Below, piece by piece: positions 7,872-19,304 of a stretch of 64,000 nt of DNA; position 1 is the stretch's first letter; each line of letters begins with the position of its first letter. The stretch is from contig NZ_FOUU01000001.1 in assembly GCF_900114975.1 (NCBI RefSeq), positions 310,001 to 374,000 on the forward strand, written 5' to 3'. The translations under genes and the position numbers were made by a program. Source of the stretch: Thermodesulforhabdus norvegica. GTDB lineage: Bacteria > Desulfobacterota > Syntrophobacteria > Syntrophobacterales > Thermodesulforhabdaceae. The notes beneath the pieces are model-generated. The model did not search any database and was not told the DNA's origin. It was given only the letters and a program-made list of their open reading frames with translations.

Positions 7872-8438
7872 TTATTTTCCGATAAGCCACAGAGCAGCCT
7901 TTTCCACCTCGGAAAATAGATCCTCCCGTTTGTCCACATCACCCAGGTCTCTAACCCCTACGGCATGAACAAGGCGGCTTTCGGAAAAACCAAGCCATTT
8001 GAAAATGTCCCGGTATTTCGGATAGACCTCTATAGGTTGCGGGGCGCCCTGTGTCAGAATAAACAGGAGCTTACGCCCCGTACCAAGTCGGCTGGGCTGA
8101 GGATTTGTAAGATAATCGGGCTTGAGAAAAGAATAACAGCGATCTACAAAGGTCTTTAATTGGGCGCATATGTCGTACCAGTAAACAGGAGTGGCAACTA
8201 TAAGGCCTTCGGCGTTTCGAACTGATTCGAGCACGGGCGTTAGGCCGTCGTCCACCGCGCACCTGTCCATTTTGGTCTTGCAGGCCATGCAGGCCTGACA
8301 ACCTTTAAAAGAAAGTTGATTCAGGGCAAAAACTTCCACGACACATCCATTCCGATTTAAAACATCGACTGCACGTCGGGCAAGGGATGCACTGTTTCCG
8401 TTTTGCCTGGGACTTGAAAGAAGAGCCACAACTTTCAT
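7872..8438 (-). CDS. NADPH-dependent FMN reductase / iron-sulfur-flavoprotein-like protein
   Basis: 188-residue flavodoxin-fold protein. N-terminal VVALLSSPRQNGNSASLARRAV is the FMN phosphate-binding loop; FKGCQACMACKTKMDRCAVDD is the compact cysteine cluster seen in iron-sulfur flavoproteins; IVATPVYWYDICAQLKTFVDRCYS is the flavin-adjacent segment of the family. The likely role is two-electron transfer in the cytoplasm, with unknown partners. It is convergent with porB with only four bases between the stops. Confidence 0.85.
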   Translation of the reverse strand: MKVVALLSSPRQNGNSASLARRAVDVLNRNGCVVEVFALNQLSFKGCQACMACKTKMDRCAVDDGLTPVLESVRNAEGLIVATPVYWYDICAQLKTFVDRCYSFLKPDYLTNPQPSRLGTGRKLLFILTQGAPQPIEVYPKYRDIFKWLGFSESRLVHAVGVRDLGDVDKREDLFSEVEKAALWLIGK

Positions 8439-8564
8439 TTTTCAACCCTCCAGAGCCGGCTTACGTGAATTTTTTCAACCAAATATACTTGTAAACCTTA
8501 AAGATCCGGGATTCAACCCGATGCCCGGAAAACGGCCCGGAATATGTGAAATCTTTCCTATTGG

Positions 8565-8593
8565 TTGACTAGCACCGTCCGATCTGTTTAGTT
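8565..8593 (+). promoter_or_regulatory. Candidate promoter of the YciO-type gene
   Basis: -35 TTGACT (8565-8570), a 17-base gap and a weak -10 TTAGTT (8588-8593), 70 bases before the ATG at 8663. Confidence 0.4.
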
Positions 8594-8662
8594 TCAACCA
8601 GAATAATAGCCCTGTAGGTTTTTCGATTCGGTCTAACCAATCTGCCAACAAAAGGGGGTCTT

Positions 8663-9277
8663 ATGATTCTGGAAATGAATCCTGTTCATCCGGAACCCAG
8701 AAAAGTCAGAAAAGTCGTGGAAATACTGGCAGACGGAGGGATCGTAGCATACCCGACGGACACATACTACGGCATAGGCTGCGACATCTTTAACAAGGAG
8801 GCCATAGAAAAGGTATATGCCCTCAAACAGAGATCTCATGATCAACCCGTCAGCATCATCTGTTCGGATTTGAAGAACATAAGCGAATACGCTCAGGTAA
8901 CCAACTACGCCTACAAAACAATGAAGCGATGCCTGCCCGGCCCCTATACTTTCGTGCTTGAGGCATCAAGACTTGTGCCCCGTATCATGCTGACAAAGCG
9001 CAAGACCATAGGGATCAGGGTTCCCGACAACGAAATTGCCCTGGCAATTGTAAGAGAGCTGGGACATCCCATCATCAACACAACGGCTACTCATCCTGAA
9101 ACAGGCGAGATCCTCATGACTCCAAAGGAAATAAAGGAGTTTCTGGGTCACGCCGTTGACCTTATCATTGACGGCGGGCCAATCCCCGGAAAACCCTCAA
9201 GTGTTATCTCCCTCGTAAACGACGAGCCCGAAGTTATACGGGAAGGCAGCGGAGATGTAAGTATGTTTCGGTCATAA
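8663..9277 (+). CDS. L-threonylcarbamoyladenylate synthase family protein (YciO/YrdC/Sua5)
   Basis: Family enzyme making threonylcarbamoyl-AMP from Thr, bicarbonate and ATP for the t6A37 tRNA modification. 204 residues form one YrdC domain: GGIVAYPTDTYYGIGCD with KxR-type lysine/arginine in ALKQRSHDQP, PGPYTFVLEAS, then GIRVPDN and TATHPETGE. The ATHPETGE/MTPKEI variant resembles the YciO subgroup, so it could be a YciO paralog rather than the true TsaC. ATG 8663 follows AAGGGGG at the right distance. Confidence 0.88.
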   Translation: MILEMNPVHPEPRKVRKVVEILADGGIVAYPTDTYYGIGCDIFNKEAIEKVYALKQRSHDQPVSIICSDLKNISEYAQVTNYAYKTMKRCLPGPYTFVLEASRLVPRIMLTKRKTIGIRVPDNEIALAIVRELGHPIINTTATHPETGEILMTPKEIKEFLGHAVDLIIDGGPIPGKPSSVISLVNDEPEVIREGSGDVSMFRS

Positions 9278-9289
9278 GCAATATCGGAC

Positions 9290-9308
9290 GAGCCCCGGAC
9301 AGGGGCTC
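9290..9308. terminator. Hairpin between convergent yciO-type gene and ileS
   Basis: GAGCCCC and GGGGCTC arms around a five-base GGACA loop, lying between two facing stop codons. No T-run on either side, so it may stabilise 3' ends or act as a weak bidirectional terminator. Confidence 0.5.
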
Positions 9309-9316
9309 ATCCCGAT

Positions 9317-12133
9317 CTATACCGCCTTCAGCATGGTCTTCACCACATCGTAGCATCGATCGCACAGTTCGGGGTGATCTGCGTGAGTTCCCACCGAAGC
9401 GTCTCTGATCCAGCACCTTGAACATTTTCCCCAGGGCGCAACTTCGACCTTCACGCACAGACCGGGAACGTTCTCGCCCGTCACGATCTCGTCCATTTCC
9501 GCCATCTCTTCCACCTTTCGGATGTCAACGCCGGACACTATGAAAACATCACGGAGTAGTTTGAAATCCCCTGCAAAGTCCTCGTAGAGATTTGAAGGCA
9601 ATCCAAGATGCACAAGAGCGTCTAGAGAATGTCCGATCAACTTCTTCTGCCGGGCATGTTCAAGGGCTCTGGCCACGTCTGAGCGGATATCCAGGATCAT
9701 ATCCCACCTGCGCGCAAGGCCATCATCGAGCCATTCGTCTCTGACCTCCGGCAATAACTCCTCATGCACGGAGCCCTTTTCTTTATTCCCCGGTATATGT
9801 CTCCATACTTCCTCTGCCGTAAAAGAAAGTATTGGAGCCATCAGCCGAACCATGGTGTCAAGAATTGTATAAATCGTGGTCTGAGCCGCACGCCTCTCAG
9901 TACTCGAAGGATAAGAGGTGTAAAGCCTATCCTTCAACACATCCAGATAAAAGGCGCTCAGATGGACAACGCAATATTGATAAAGGGTATGGTAGGCCTT
10001 GAAAAATTCATACCTGTCGAAAGCTCTTCTGCACTTTTGAACTATTCTCTGGAGTTCATGAAGAGCATATCGGTCAATTTCTTCAAGCTCCGAGTATTCA
10101 ACCGCATCCCTTTCCGGATTAAAATCGTATAGATTTCCCAGCAGAAAACGGCACGTATTCCTTATGCGGCGGTATGCTTCACTCAAACGCTTCAGAATAT
10201 CTTCGGAAATTCGTATGTCATCCCGATAATCTTCGGCAGCAACCCAGAGCCTCAAAATCTCGGCTCCGTATTTTTCAATAACTTCCTGGGGATAAATCAC
10301 ATTACCCAGAGACTTCGACATCTTATATCCCTGACCGTCCACCACAAAGCCGTGAGTAAGGACGGCCCGATAAGGAGCCCGACCTCTTGTTCCCACCGAT
10401 GTCAGAAGACTGGAATGGAACCATCCACGGTGCTGGTCACTTCCTTCAAGATAGAGATCTGCCGGAGACCTGAGGTCACTGCGGGTTTCAAGAACGGCGG
10501 CGTGAGAAACTCCTGAATCAAACCAAACATCAAGAATGTCGGTTTCTTTGCGGAGTGAAGTGGAACCACAGTTACCACACCTGGTACCCGGCGGCATTAA
10601 CTCCTCGGCGGGGCGTTCAAACCAGGCGTCTGCTCCTTCCTTCTCAAAGATTTTCACGATATGGTCAAAAATTTCTTTTGAAGCCACATAATTCCCGCAC
10701 TCTTCGCACAGGAAGACCGTAATGGGCACACCCCAGGAGCGCTGCCGGGAAATACACCAATCGGGGCGGTGCTCAACCATGCTGTAGATGCGGTCACGCC
10801 CCCAGGAGGGTATCCACTCCACATCGTTCATAATGCACTCAAGGGCTTTCTGGCGGATACCCGTTTTGTCCATTGAGATGAACCACTGCTCGGTTGCCCT
10901 AAAAATGACCGGTTGTTTACACCTCCAGCAATGAGGATAGCTATGAACTATCTTCTCTTCCTTTATCAGTGCCCCGACTTCGGCAAGCTTGGATGTAACG
11001 GCCCTGTTTGCATCGAAAACGAACCGGCCCGAAAAGAAAGGCACATCCTCCGTAAAGCAACCGCCATCATCGACGGGAGAATAAATATCAAGGCCGTACT
11101 CCAGCGCCACTTCGTAGTCTTCACGGCCGTGGCCCGGAGCAGTGTGAACGCAACCGGTACCGGCATCAAGGGTTACATGGGTTCCCAGAACGATGAGGGA
11201 ATCCCTTTCCACGAAGGGATGCTTACAGGCTTTGCGTTCGAGTTCGAAAGCCTTAAACTTCCGGACGGTGCGATAACCATCCACACCGAACTTCTTCATG
11301 CACTCTTCCAATAAGCCTTCGGCAAGTATCCATACCTCTCCACCACTTACCTCCACCGCCACATAGGAAAACTCAGGATGTAGTGCTATCGCCAGGTTGG
11401 CCGGTATGGTCCAGGGAGTGGTGGTCCATATGAGGATGCTGACCTTTTTACCTTCCAATTCCGGAAAGGCCCAACAGAATTCCTTTTTCAGCGGGAATTT
11501 TACATATATCGACGGCGACTCATGGTCTTCGTACTCCACCTCGGCCTCAGCAAGGGCTGTGCGACAGTGAGGACACCAGTAAATGGGTTTTTTTGACCTG
11601 ATAACGCTGCCGTTTTCAAAAAACTTTCCCAGTTCCCTGGCAATGGTGGCCTCATAATCGTAGGACATGGTTAAGTATGGATTTTTCCAGTCGCCAATAA
11701 CTCCCAGCCGTTTAAATTCTTCCCGCTGTATGTCTATGAACTTTTCCGCATACCTTCGGCAGTACTGGCGGACCTCCACAGGGGTCATGTTCTTTTTTCG
11801 ATCACCCAGTTCCTTATCAACCTGATGTTCAATGGGAAGCCCGTGGCAATCCCACCCCGGTACATATACGGCATTGAAACCGGCCATCTGACGGGATTTG
11901 ACAATCATATCTTTAAGTATTTTGTTCAAGGCCGTGCCGAGATGAATATGACCGTTCGCATAGGGCGGCCCGTCGTGCAGTATGTAAAGAGGCCTATCTT
12001 TACTACTTTCCCTTAAACGCCCGTAAAGGTCTATCTCATCCCAGTAACGCAGGAAATCAGGCTCTCTCCTGGCCAGATTGGCCTTCATAGGAAATTCGGT
12101 ACGAGGGAGATTTAAAGTTTCCTTGTAATCCAT
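9317..12133 (-). CDS. ileS: Isoleucyl-tRNA synthetase
   Basis: Charges tRNA-Ile; class I enzyme with an editing domain. 938 residues, bacterial size. Landmarks: [12 protein letters not shown] (HIGH motif, near residue 57), the CP1 editing domain with [15 protein letters not shown] and the THTAPGHG-like segment [36 protein letters not shown] (KMSKS), and a C-terminal zinc site CSRCW...CDRCY. The start ATG has GGTGG nearby and a good promoter lies about 60-90 bases upstream. No T-box structure is visible in the leader. Confidence 0.98.
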   Translation of the reverse strand: MDYKETLNLPRTEFPMKANLARREPDFLRYWDEIDLYGRLRESSKDRPLYILHDGPPYANGHIHLGTALNKILKDMIVKSRQMAGFNAVYVPGWDCHGLPIEHQVDKELGDRKKNMTPVEVRQYCRRYAEKFIDIQREEFKRLGVIGDWKNPYLTMSYDYEATIARELGKFFENGSVIRSKKPIYWCPHCRTALAEAEVEYEDHESPSIYVKFPLKKEFCWAFPELEGKKVSILIWTTTPWTIPANLAIALHPEFSYVAVEVSGGEVWILAEGLLEECMKKFGVDGYRTVRKFKAFELERKACKHPFVERDSLIVLGTHVTLDAGTGCVHTAPGHGREDYEVALEYGLDIYSPVDDGGCFTEDVPFFSGRFVFDANRAVTSKLAEVGALIKEEKIVHSYPHCWRCKQPVIFRATEQWFISMDKTGIRQKALECIMNDVEWIPSWGRDRIYSMVEHRPDWCISRQRSWGVPITVFLCEECGNYVASKEIFDHIVKIFEKEGADAWFERPAEELMPPGTRCGNCGSTSLRKETDILDVWFDSGVSHAAVLETRSDLRSPADLYLEGSDQHRGWFHSSLLTSVGTRGRAPYRAVLTHGFVVDGQGYKMSKSLGNVIYPQEVIEKYGAEILRLWVAAEDYRDDIRISEDILKRLSEAYRRIRNTCRFLLGNLYDFNPERDAVEYSELEEIDRYALHELQRIVQKCRRAFDRYEFFKAYHTLYQYCVVHLSAFYLDVLKDRLYTSYPSSTERRAAQTTIYTILDTMVRLMAPILSFTAEEVWRHIPGNKEKGSVHEELLPEVRDEWLDDGLARRWDMILDIRSDVARALEHARQKKLIGHSLDALVHLGLPSNLYEDFAGDFKLLRDVFIVSGVDIRKVEEMAEMDEIVTGENVPGLCVKVEVAPWGKCSRCWIRDASVGTHADHPELCDRCYDVVKTMLKAV

Positions 12134-12192
12134 GGCGTCACCACCTCTTTACGATAAAGCCTCAAGGGTCCATAAAAAACAAAGGCTTCACT

Positions 12193-12220
12193 GTCATAGC
12201 ACATAAACCGTGCAAGTCAA
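12193..12220 (-). promoter_or_regulatory. Sigma-70-type promoter of ileS
   Basis: On the minus strand: -35 TTGACT (12220-12215), 16-base spacer, -10 TATGAC (12198-12193). It is placed 60 bases before the ileS start and after the groEL terminator. Confidence 0.6.
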
Positions 12221-12321
12221 GCGGGAGGCCCCTGCAGGATCAAAAAGGGCATTCGTAAATCGCCGTTTAAAGCTTTTATACCTGATTTCAAAATGAGCAG
12301 GCCGGGAAGTTCCATCGAAAT

Positions 12322-12356
12322 AAAAAACCCGGTGCCCGAAAGGCACCGGGTTTTTT
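12322..12356 (-). terminator. Intrinsic terminator of groESL
   Basis: Perfect stem CCCGGTGCC / GGCACCGGG with CGAAA loop, flanked by A6 and T6, 21 bases past the groEL stop. It could also work on the opposite strand, but no plus-strand gene reads into it. Confidence 0.95.
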
Positions 12357-12376
12357 AAACAAGACTATTTTTAGTT

Positions 12377-13999
<1,623 letters not shown>

Positions 14000-14022
14000 T
14001 TATTCCCTCCCTTTCCTACGGT

Positions 14023-14313
14023 TTATTTTTCGATAATCGCCAGAATATCATCTTCTCTCATGATGAGGACTTCTTCACCGCCAACCTTTACTTCTGTACC
14101 CGCATATTTTCCGAAAAGGACCCTGTCACCTACCTTCACATCCAGAGGACGCCTTGTTCCATCCTCAAGGAGTTTACCCTGCCCTACGGCCAGCACTTCG
14201 CCCTGAATGGGTTTTTCCTTGGCTGTATCGGGAATGATAATTCCACCGGCTGTTTTCTGCTCCTCCTCAATTCTCTTTACCACAACCCGATCGTTAAGAG
14301 GTCTCAACTTCAT
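14023..14313 (-). CDS. groES: Co-chaperonin GroES (Hsp10)
   Basis: Heptameric lid of GroEL. From the ATG at 14313 the protein is 96 residues: [18 protein letters not shown], the mobile loop around [21 protein letters not shown], and the [16 protein letters not shown] roof and base segments. The longer open frame (start 14367) would begin inside the CIRCE element and is not credible; a GGAGGGG sequence lies just before 14313. Confidence 0.98.
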   Translation of the reverse strand: MKLRPLNDRVVVKRIEEEQKTAGGIIIPDTAKEKPIQGEVLAVGQGKLLEDGTRRPLDVKVGDRVLFGKYAGTEVKVGGEEVLIMREDDILAIIEK

Positions 14314-14353
14314 CTGCACTCCCCTCCATTTTCTATGAAATATACCACCTTTG

Positions 14354-14380
14354 CTAGCACTCATCACTTGCGAGTGCTAA
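14354..14380. promoter_or_regulatory. CIRCE operator (HrcA binding site) of groESL
   Basis: Inverted repeat with arms TAGCACTC and GAGTGCTAA around a nine-base spacer; only the outermost pair departs from the consensus TTAGCACTC-N9-GAGTGCTAA. It abuts the -10 box of the groES promoter, where bound HrcA would block transcription until heat shock. Confidence 0.95.
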
Positions 14381-14407
14381 TATAAGATCGAAAAGTAAAT
14401 CTGACAA
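14379..14407 (-). promoter_or_regulatory. groESL promoter
   Basis: Minus strand: -35 TTGTCA (14407-14402), 17-base spacer, -10 TATATT (14384-14379), overlapping the edge of the CIRCE operator by two bases. Confidence 0.8.
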
Positions 14408-14459
14408 GGGGATAAACAAAAGAAAATCAAAAAGTCCAGGTATCTGGCTGGTGGAGTCT

Positions 14460-16229
14460 TCAGGAAAGCATCTTTACTTCAGTTTCCCGGGAAGGTTTTT
14501 CAAGCTTATCAGTAACAGGCCCGCCTTCCTTTTCTCCAAAGGCCTTCACAAACCGAGGAAGACGAACACAAAAGTGAGCACCTTTCTCTTCGGGAATGTA
14601 TTCAAGATCGCCACCCGCACGGCGAGCATGCTGCCGTGCTATGCACAACCCGAGCCCCGTTCCCGTTGACTTCGTGGTGTAAAAGGGGCGAAAAAGATTT
14701 TCCAGAGTATCCACGGAAACTCCGGGGCCTTCATCACGTACGTGTATCTCCACCCATCGTCCGTCCGTTGAAGCGTCCAGACTGACAAATATATTTCCCC
14801 CTTCCGGCATTGCCTCAACGGCATTTTCAAGAAGCGTCCAAATTATTACTTCCAGATTGGATCTATCTATTCGGACGTACAAAGTCTCACTCCCGTGCAG
14901 ATGAATTTCGTAAGAAGGCTCCTTTCCACGAAAGCTGGTCAATATCCGACGCAACTCCTTCTCCACGTCAAGTTCGGTAACTTCAGGTGATTTAAGCGTG
15001 CTTCTGGAAACAAACAAAAGCGTTCGAATGGCATCATCCAGGCGCTCGCTTTCTCTGACAATTATGGAAGTCAGACGTTCACACAGTTCGGCATCCCCGC
15101 CGGAGGCGAGCTCCTGACGTAACATCTGAGCCGCTCCGCTTATGGCACCGAGAGGATTTTTCACATTATGGGCAATCTCAGATGCAGCCGTTGCAACGAG
15201 CTTTAGTTCCTCCATTGCCCGGATTTCCTTCTCGGCCTGTTTTACTGCCGTAATGTCCTGAAAAACCATGAGCAACTTGGGAGTTCCTCTTTCCTCAAAA
15301 ACCGTTGAAATGGTGCATCCAAGAATCAGATCGCCCCGTTCCGGATCCTTATAGGTTAATTCCCGGCGTGATAGCTCATCAGCATGCCCTTTACGTGCCC
15401 ACTCCACAAACTCGTTCAACTCCGGAAAAAGCTCAACCATACTTTGTCCACGGATGTGCTCGGCCTTACGAAAAAGGATTCTTTCGGCTGCCTTATTCGC
15501 ATAAAGAATCCTGCCGTCAAGACCCGCAAGAATAATTCCCGATGGTATGTGCTCTATAATATGCTGATGCAGTTTTCGTAAAAGCGTCAGTTTTCTCACG
15601 TAAACGCCAACAAGGCCCTCCGCCCCTCTCCATTTCTCAACCAAAAGCCCTGATGTAACTGCAGCTATAATAAGGGTTACACCGTTAGTGATAAAGGATG
15701 AGAAGGCTCGCGTGGCATCAGCTTCTGGCACGGATAGATTGAACCCCAGCAAAGCCAATAAACCGGGATAAGTCTGGAGTAAGGACATAATCCCATAGGC
15801 CAGCGTAGCTACTAGAGCCGTGCAGAAACTTCCCTTCAGCCCCAGAACTAAAGAAGAAAGCAGTATTACAGGAACAAAGAAGAGAACAAAAGGGCTGTGC
15901 ACGCCTCCGGAGAGGCATACGAAAACAAAAACAGCTACTATATCAAACCCAACCTGGCAGGCGGCATAAACGGGCAAAGTTTTTTCCGAAAATAATTTAA
16001 AGGTTAGGCCTCCGACAGCTGTGAAGGTTAATAGGAGAATTGAAAATATATAAAGTGCTCGTACGGGATAATCGGGTGGGAAACCGTCCTTAGCGTTATA
16101 AGAAATGGCAACAAACCCAAAAAAAAGAAGCCCTAAAAATAACCTTGTGATCAGAATGAGATACAATCGTCTTATAAGTTCATCTACCCTGTAATTCCGA
16201 CTTCCGATTTTCAGCTCCTGCTCCGCCAT
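14460..16229 (-). CDS. pilS: PilS-like membrane sensor histidine kinase
   Basis: Two-component sensor of 589 residues. Order: a hydrophobic sensor domain with about six membrane spans (residues 20-200), a PAS domain (about 225-330, ILAGLDGRILYANKAAERI), a HisKA domain with His354 in EIAHNVKNPLG, and an HATPase_c domain (WTLLENAVEAMPEG, HVRDEGPGV, TGLGLCIARQHARRAGG). PilS proteins drive pilA transcription through PilR. The start directly follows the pilC stop. Two oddities: the residue after the phospho-acceptor His is Asn rather than the usual Glu/Asp, and no pilR or other response regulator follows; the next gene downstream is groES behind its own promoter. Confidence 0.82.
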   Translation of the reverse strand: MAEQELKIGSRNYRVDELIRRLYLILITRLFLGLLFFGFVAISYNAKDGFPPDYPVRALYIFSILLLTFTAVGGLTFKLFSEKTLPVYAACQVGFDIVAVFVFVCLSGGVHSPFVLFFVPVILLSSLVLGLKGSFCTALVATLAYGIMSLLQTYPGLLALLGFNLSVPEADATRAFSSFITNGVTLIIAAVTSGLLVEKWRGAEGLVGVYVRKLTLLRKLHQHIIEHIPSGIILAGLDGRILYANKAAERILFRKAEHIRGQSMVELFPELNEFVEWARKGHADELSRRELTYKDPERGDLILGCTISTVFEERGTPKLLMVFQDITAVKQAEKEIRAMEELKLVATAASEIAHNVKNPLGAISGAAQMLRQELASGGDAELCERLTSIIVRESERLDDAIRTLLFVSRSTLKSPEVTELDVEKELRRILTSFRGKEPSYEIHLHGSETLYVRIDRSNLEVIIWTLLENAVEAMPEGGNIFVSLDASTDGRWVEIHVRDEGPGVSVDTLENLFRPFYTTKSTGTGLGLCIARQHARRAGGDLEYIPEEKGAHFCVRLPRFVKAFGEKEGGPVTDKLEKPSRETEVKMLS

Positions 16230-17441
16230 TTATGCTCCGGCCACATGACCCATCTGGAATATAGGCAGATACATTGCGATAAGGAGCCCACCGATGACCA
16301 CACCCAGGAATACAATAAACAGAGGTTCTATCAGAGATGTCAGAGCATCAACGGTGCGATCCACCTCATCTTCGTAGAAATCGGCAACCTTGCCCAGCAT
16401 TTCGTCAAGGGCTCCTACATTTTCACCGACCTTAATCATTCTGGGCACAAGAAGCGGAAAGGCATGGGTTTCTTCTAAGGGATCACCGAGATTACGTCCC
16501 CGAGATATTTCCTCACGGGCGTATATAATGGCTCTCTCAAGGACCCTATTTCCGACAGTTCTTGATGCGATATTAAGGGCTTCCAGAATGGGGACTCCGT
16601 TCTCCACAAGCGTCCCCAGGGTACGACACATTCTGGCTATACAGGACTTCCTTATAAGCTGACCGAATACGGGTAAACGAAGTATCAGGGCATCCAAGGC
16701 ATACCGACCTTTCTCCGTTTTAGACCATCGTCTTATCAACCAGCCAATTGCAAAAATCGCCACAACAACCCAGTGAATATAACTTCGTACCAAATCGCTA
16801 ATCTTTACAACGACAAGGGTCGGCAAAGGTAACTCCATTCCGGCTTCCCGGAACATCTTCGCAAAAATCGGTATTACGTAAACCAGCATTACGGCCACAA
16901 CAACTATCGAAAATATAACAATAACGGTCGGATATACCATTGCACCCTGAATCTTGCGGCGAAGCATCATAACCTTCTCAAGATAGGAGGCAAGCCGATT
17001 CATAATTACATCGAGCGCTCCTCCGGCCTCCCCTGCATTGACAAGGTTTACCATAAGCTCGTCAAACACCTTGGGATGTTTTCTCAATGCAGCCGAAAAG
17101 CTTTCGCCGGCCTTCACGGATTCACGTACTTCTCTAAGCACCTTTTTAAAGGTTATGTTCTCGGACTGCTCCCTCAGAATGTCGAGAATCTGAACGATGG
17201 GAACTCCGGCGTTAATCATGGTGGAAAACTGTCGGGCAAAAATAACCAGATCAACCAGCTTGACCCTAGGAGCCAGAAAGGGCAGATACTCGGAAATGTG
17301 CTTTGGAGCGGGTTTAACCTTGGAAATCTTTATACCCTGACGCTCAAGTATTTGCCTGACGGCACCGGGAGAATCGGCTTCCAGCTTGCCCTTTATGGTG
17401 AGCCCCTGTCTGTTTATACCCGTCCATATAAACTCGGCCAT
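16230..17441 (-). CDS. pilC: Type IV pilus inner-membrane platform protein PilC
   Basis: Platform protein of the type IVa pilus machine. 403 residues with two GspF domains (about 70-195 and 270-395). Landmarks: FARQFSTMINAGVPIVQIL, VNAGEAGGALDVIMNRLA, the membrane spans near 170 and 225, TLGTLVENGVPILEAL, KVGENVGALDEML and a C-terminal membrane helix ending PIFQMG. It lies between pilB and pilS, 34 bases after pilB. Confidence 0.93.
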   Translation of the reverse strand: MAEFIWTGINRQGLTIKGKLEADSPGAVRQILERQGIKISKVKPAPKHISEYLPFLAPRVKLVDLVIFARQFSTMINAGVPIVQILDILREQSENITFKKVLREVRESVKAGESFSAALRKHPKVFDELMVNLVNAGEAGGALDVIMNRLASYLEKVMMLRRKIQGAMVYPTVIVIFSIVVVAVMLVYVIPIFAKMFREAGMELPLPTLVVVKISDLVRSYIHWVVVAIFAIGWLIRRWSKTEKGRYALDALILRLPVFGQLIRKSCIARMCRTLGTLVENGVPILEALNIASRTVGNRVLERAIIYAREEISRGRNLGDPLEETHAFPLLVPRMIKVGENVGALDEMLGKVADFYEDEVDRTVDALTSLIEPLFIVFLGVVIGGLLIAMYLPIFQMGHVAGA

Positions 17442-17475
17442 AGCACTCCCCTGTAAAAACCTGAATTACCTTAGG

Positions 17476-19185
17476 CTAGTCTCTTGCAGTTGTTCGTATG
17501 ACTTCCTCAATGGAGGTTATCCCGGCCTTGACTTTATTGATTCCGCTCTGACGAAGCGTTTTCATCCCAAGCCGCATTGCTTCCTTCTTCAACTCGGCGG
17601 CGGAAGCCCCTGCCAGGACCAGCTCCTGTATTTCCTCGTACATGGGCATAAGCTCATAAAGAGCAACTCGACCTCTGTACCCGGTATTGTTGCAGGCCTG
17701 ACATCCTCTGGGCCGATAACAGGTAAAGTTTTCTATTTCACGTTCCGAAACTCCAAGGTCAAGCAGAACATCCGGGGGCACGTCATCGGGCACCTTGCAT
17801 TGATCGCAGAGTTTTCTTACGAGACGTTGGGCCAGAGCAAGATTCAAGGCCGACGCGATAAGAAAGGGCTCCACTCCCATGTTGATAAGCCTTGTAACGG
17901 TACTGGGGGCATCGTTTGTGTGCAGAGTGCTCAGGACAAGGTGACCCGTGAGAGCAGCCTTCACGGCTATTTCTGCCGTCTCCAGGTCTCGAATCTCTCC
18001 CACCATGATAATGTCAGGATCCTGCCTCAGGAAGGACCTTAAAGCCGCTGCAAAGGTAAGACCTATGGATTCGTGAACCTGAACCTGATTTATACCGGGG
18101 AGGTTGTATTCAACAGGGTCTTCGGCCGTGGAGATATTACGCTCAACCTTGTTAAGCTCCATTAAAGCGCTGTAAAGCGTGGTCGTCTTACCGCTACCCG
18201 TCGGCCCCGTCACCAAAACCATGCCGTAGGGCTTGTAAATGGCCTCCCGAAAAATGCTTAACTGATCTTCTTCAAAGCCCAGCTGGGTCATATCGAGCTG
18301 CAGATTGGACTTGTCCAGAATTCGAAGAACGATTTTTTCACCAAAAATAGTCGGGAGGCAGGAAACACGAAAATCCACTTCTTTGCCCAGAATCTTGGCC
18401 TTTATGCGACCATCCTGAGGAAGCCTTCTCTCGGCTATGTCAAGATTGCTCATAATCTTCACACGGGTCGAAATGGCATGTTTATAACGAACCGGCGGCC
18501 TCATGACCTCGTAAAGAATACCGTCAATTCTATACCTCACACGAAGCATTTTTTCGTAGGGCTCTATATGAATGTCGCTGGCCTTTTTTCTGATTGCATC
18601 GGTCAGCAGAGAATTTACCAGACGAACAACAGGTGCTTCTGTCGCATCTCCCTCAAGTTCCGCAAGATCGATTTCCTCCGTGTCTTCAATAACACTGAGA
18701 TCCGCTTCATCGGTGAGCATCTTAAGTGCCGCGTCCAGTTCTGTGCTCACCTCACGACGCTTTTCCAGTATTTCGTTAATGGCGCTCTCGGTAGCAACAT
18801 GAAACCTGATGGTTTTCTGAGTAAGGAATCTCAGATCATCCGCAGCCATTCTATTGGTGGGATCAGCAGTCGCCACATGAAGAATATTTCCGGTCAGACC
18901 GAAAGGCACAACTCCGTGCTTTTCGGCAGATTCCCTCAATATGATCCCCATAACATCTTCGGAAATGTTCAACTTTCTCAGGTCCACCAGAGGAAGCTTC
19001 ATCTGCCTCGCAAGAGCAACGGCAAGATCTTTTTCATCTATATAACCACGTTTCAGAAGGATTTTTCCCAGCCGTTCCCGGGTACGTCTCTGCTCGTTGA
19101 GAGCTTCCTGAAGCTGGTCTTTGGTAATAAAACCACTTTCCACCAAAATCTGACCTATCCTCTGATACGTTGCCGGCTGTGTCAT
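17476..19185 (-). CDS. pilB: Type IV pilus assembly ATPase PilB
   Basis: Hexameric ATPase powering pilus extension. 569 residues: N-terminal MshEN (GSPII_E) domain (about 1-150), then the secretion ATPase core with GPTGSGKTTTLYSAL (Walker A), the Asp box TAEDPVEYNLPG, Walker B DPDIIMVGEIRD, and the His box TGHLVLSTLHTNDA. A tetracysteine zinc site (CDQC...CQAC) follows, as in PilB rather than PilT. Start at the ATG 19185 (MTQPATYQRIG). It leads the pilB-pilC-pilS cassette; pilA and pilT are not in this window. Confidence 0.95.
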   Translation of the reverse strand: MTQPATYQRIGQILVESGFITKDQLQEALNEQRRTRERLGKILLKRGYIDEKDLAVALARQMKLPLVDLRKLNISEDVMGIILRESAEKHGVVPFGLTGNILHVATADPTNRMAADDLRFLTQKTIRFHVATESAINEILEKRREVSTELDAALKMLTDEADLSVIEDTEEIDLAELEGDATEAPVVRLVNSLLTDAIRKKASDIHIEPYEKMLRVRYRIDGILYEVMRPPVRYKHAISTRVKIMSNLDIAERRLPQDGRIKAKILGKEVDFRVSCLPTIFGEKIVLRILDKSNLQLDMTQLGFEEDQLSIFREAIYKPYGMVLVTGPTGSGKTTTLYSALMELNKVERNISTAEDPVEYNLPGINQVQVHESIGLTFAAALRSFLRQDPDIIMVGEIRDLETAEIAVKAALTGHLVLSTLHTNDAPSTVTRLINMGVEPFLIASALNLALAQRLVRKLCDQCKVPDDVPPDVLLDLGVSEREIENFTCYRPRGCQACNNTGYRGRVALYELMPMYEEIQELVLAGASAAELKKEAMRLGMKTLRQSGINKVKAGITSIEEVIRTTARD

Positions 19186-19304
19186 GACTCAAGCCTCTGT
19201 TACGTGTATTATTCACATTCTGGATTCTTTTTGAATTTTATAAATTAACATGAGAATTACATCAAGCATGACTTTTCTGAAAACGTTTAGAATACCTTAC
19301 ACAC

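Noticed and set aside
7070-7942. Open frame of 290 codons on the minus strand opposite porB
   Set aside because: It is antisense to a well-supported gene with full catalytic motifs, and its product resembles no family.
12134-12321. Possible T-box leader before ileS
   Set aside because: No T-box consensus, no specifier hairpin and no terminator in the leader; a simple promoter explains it.
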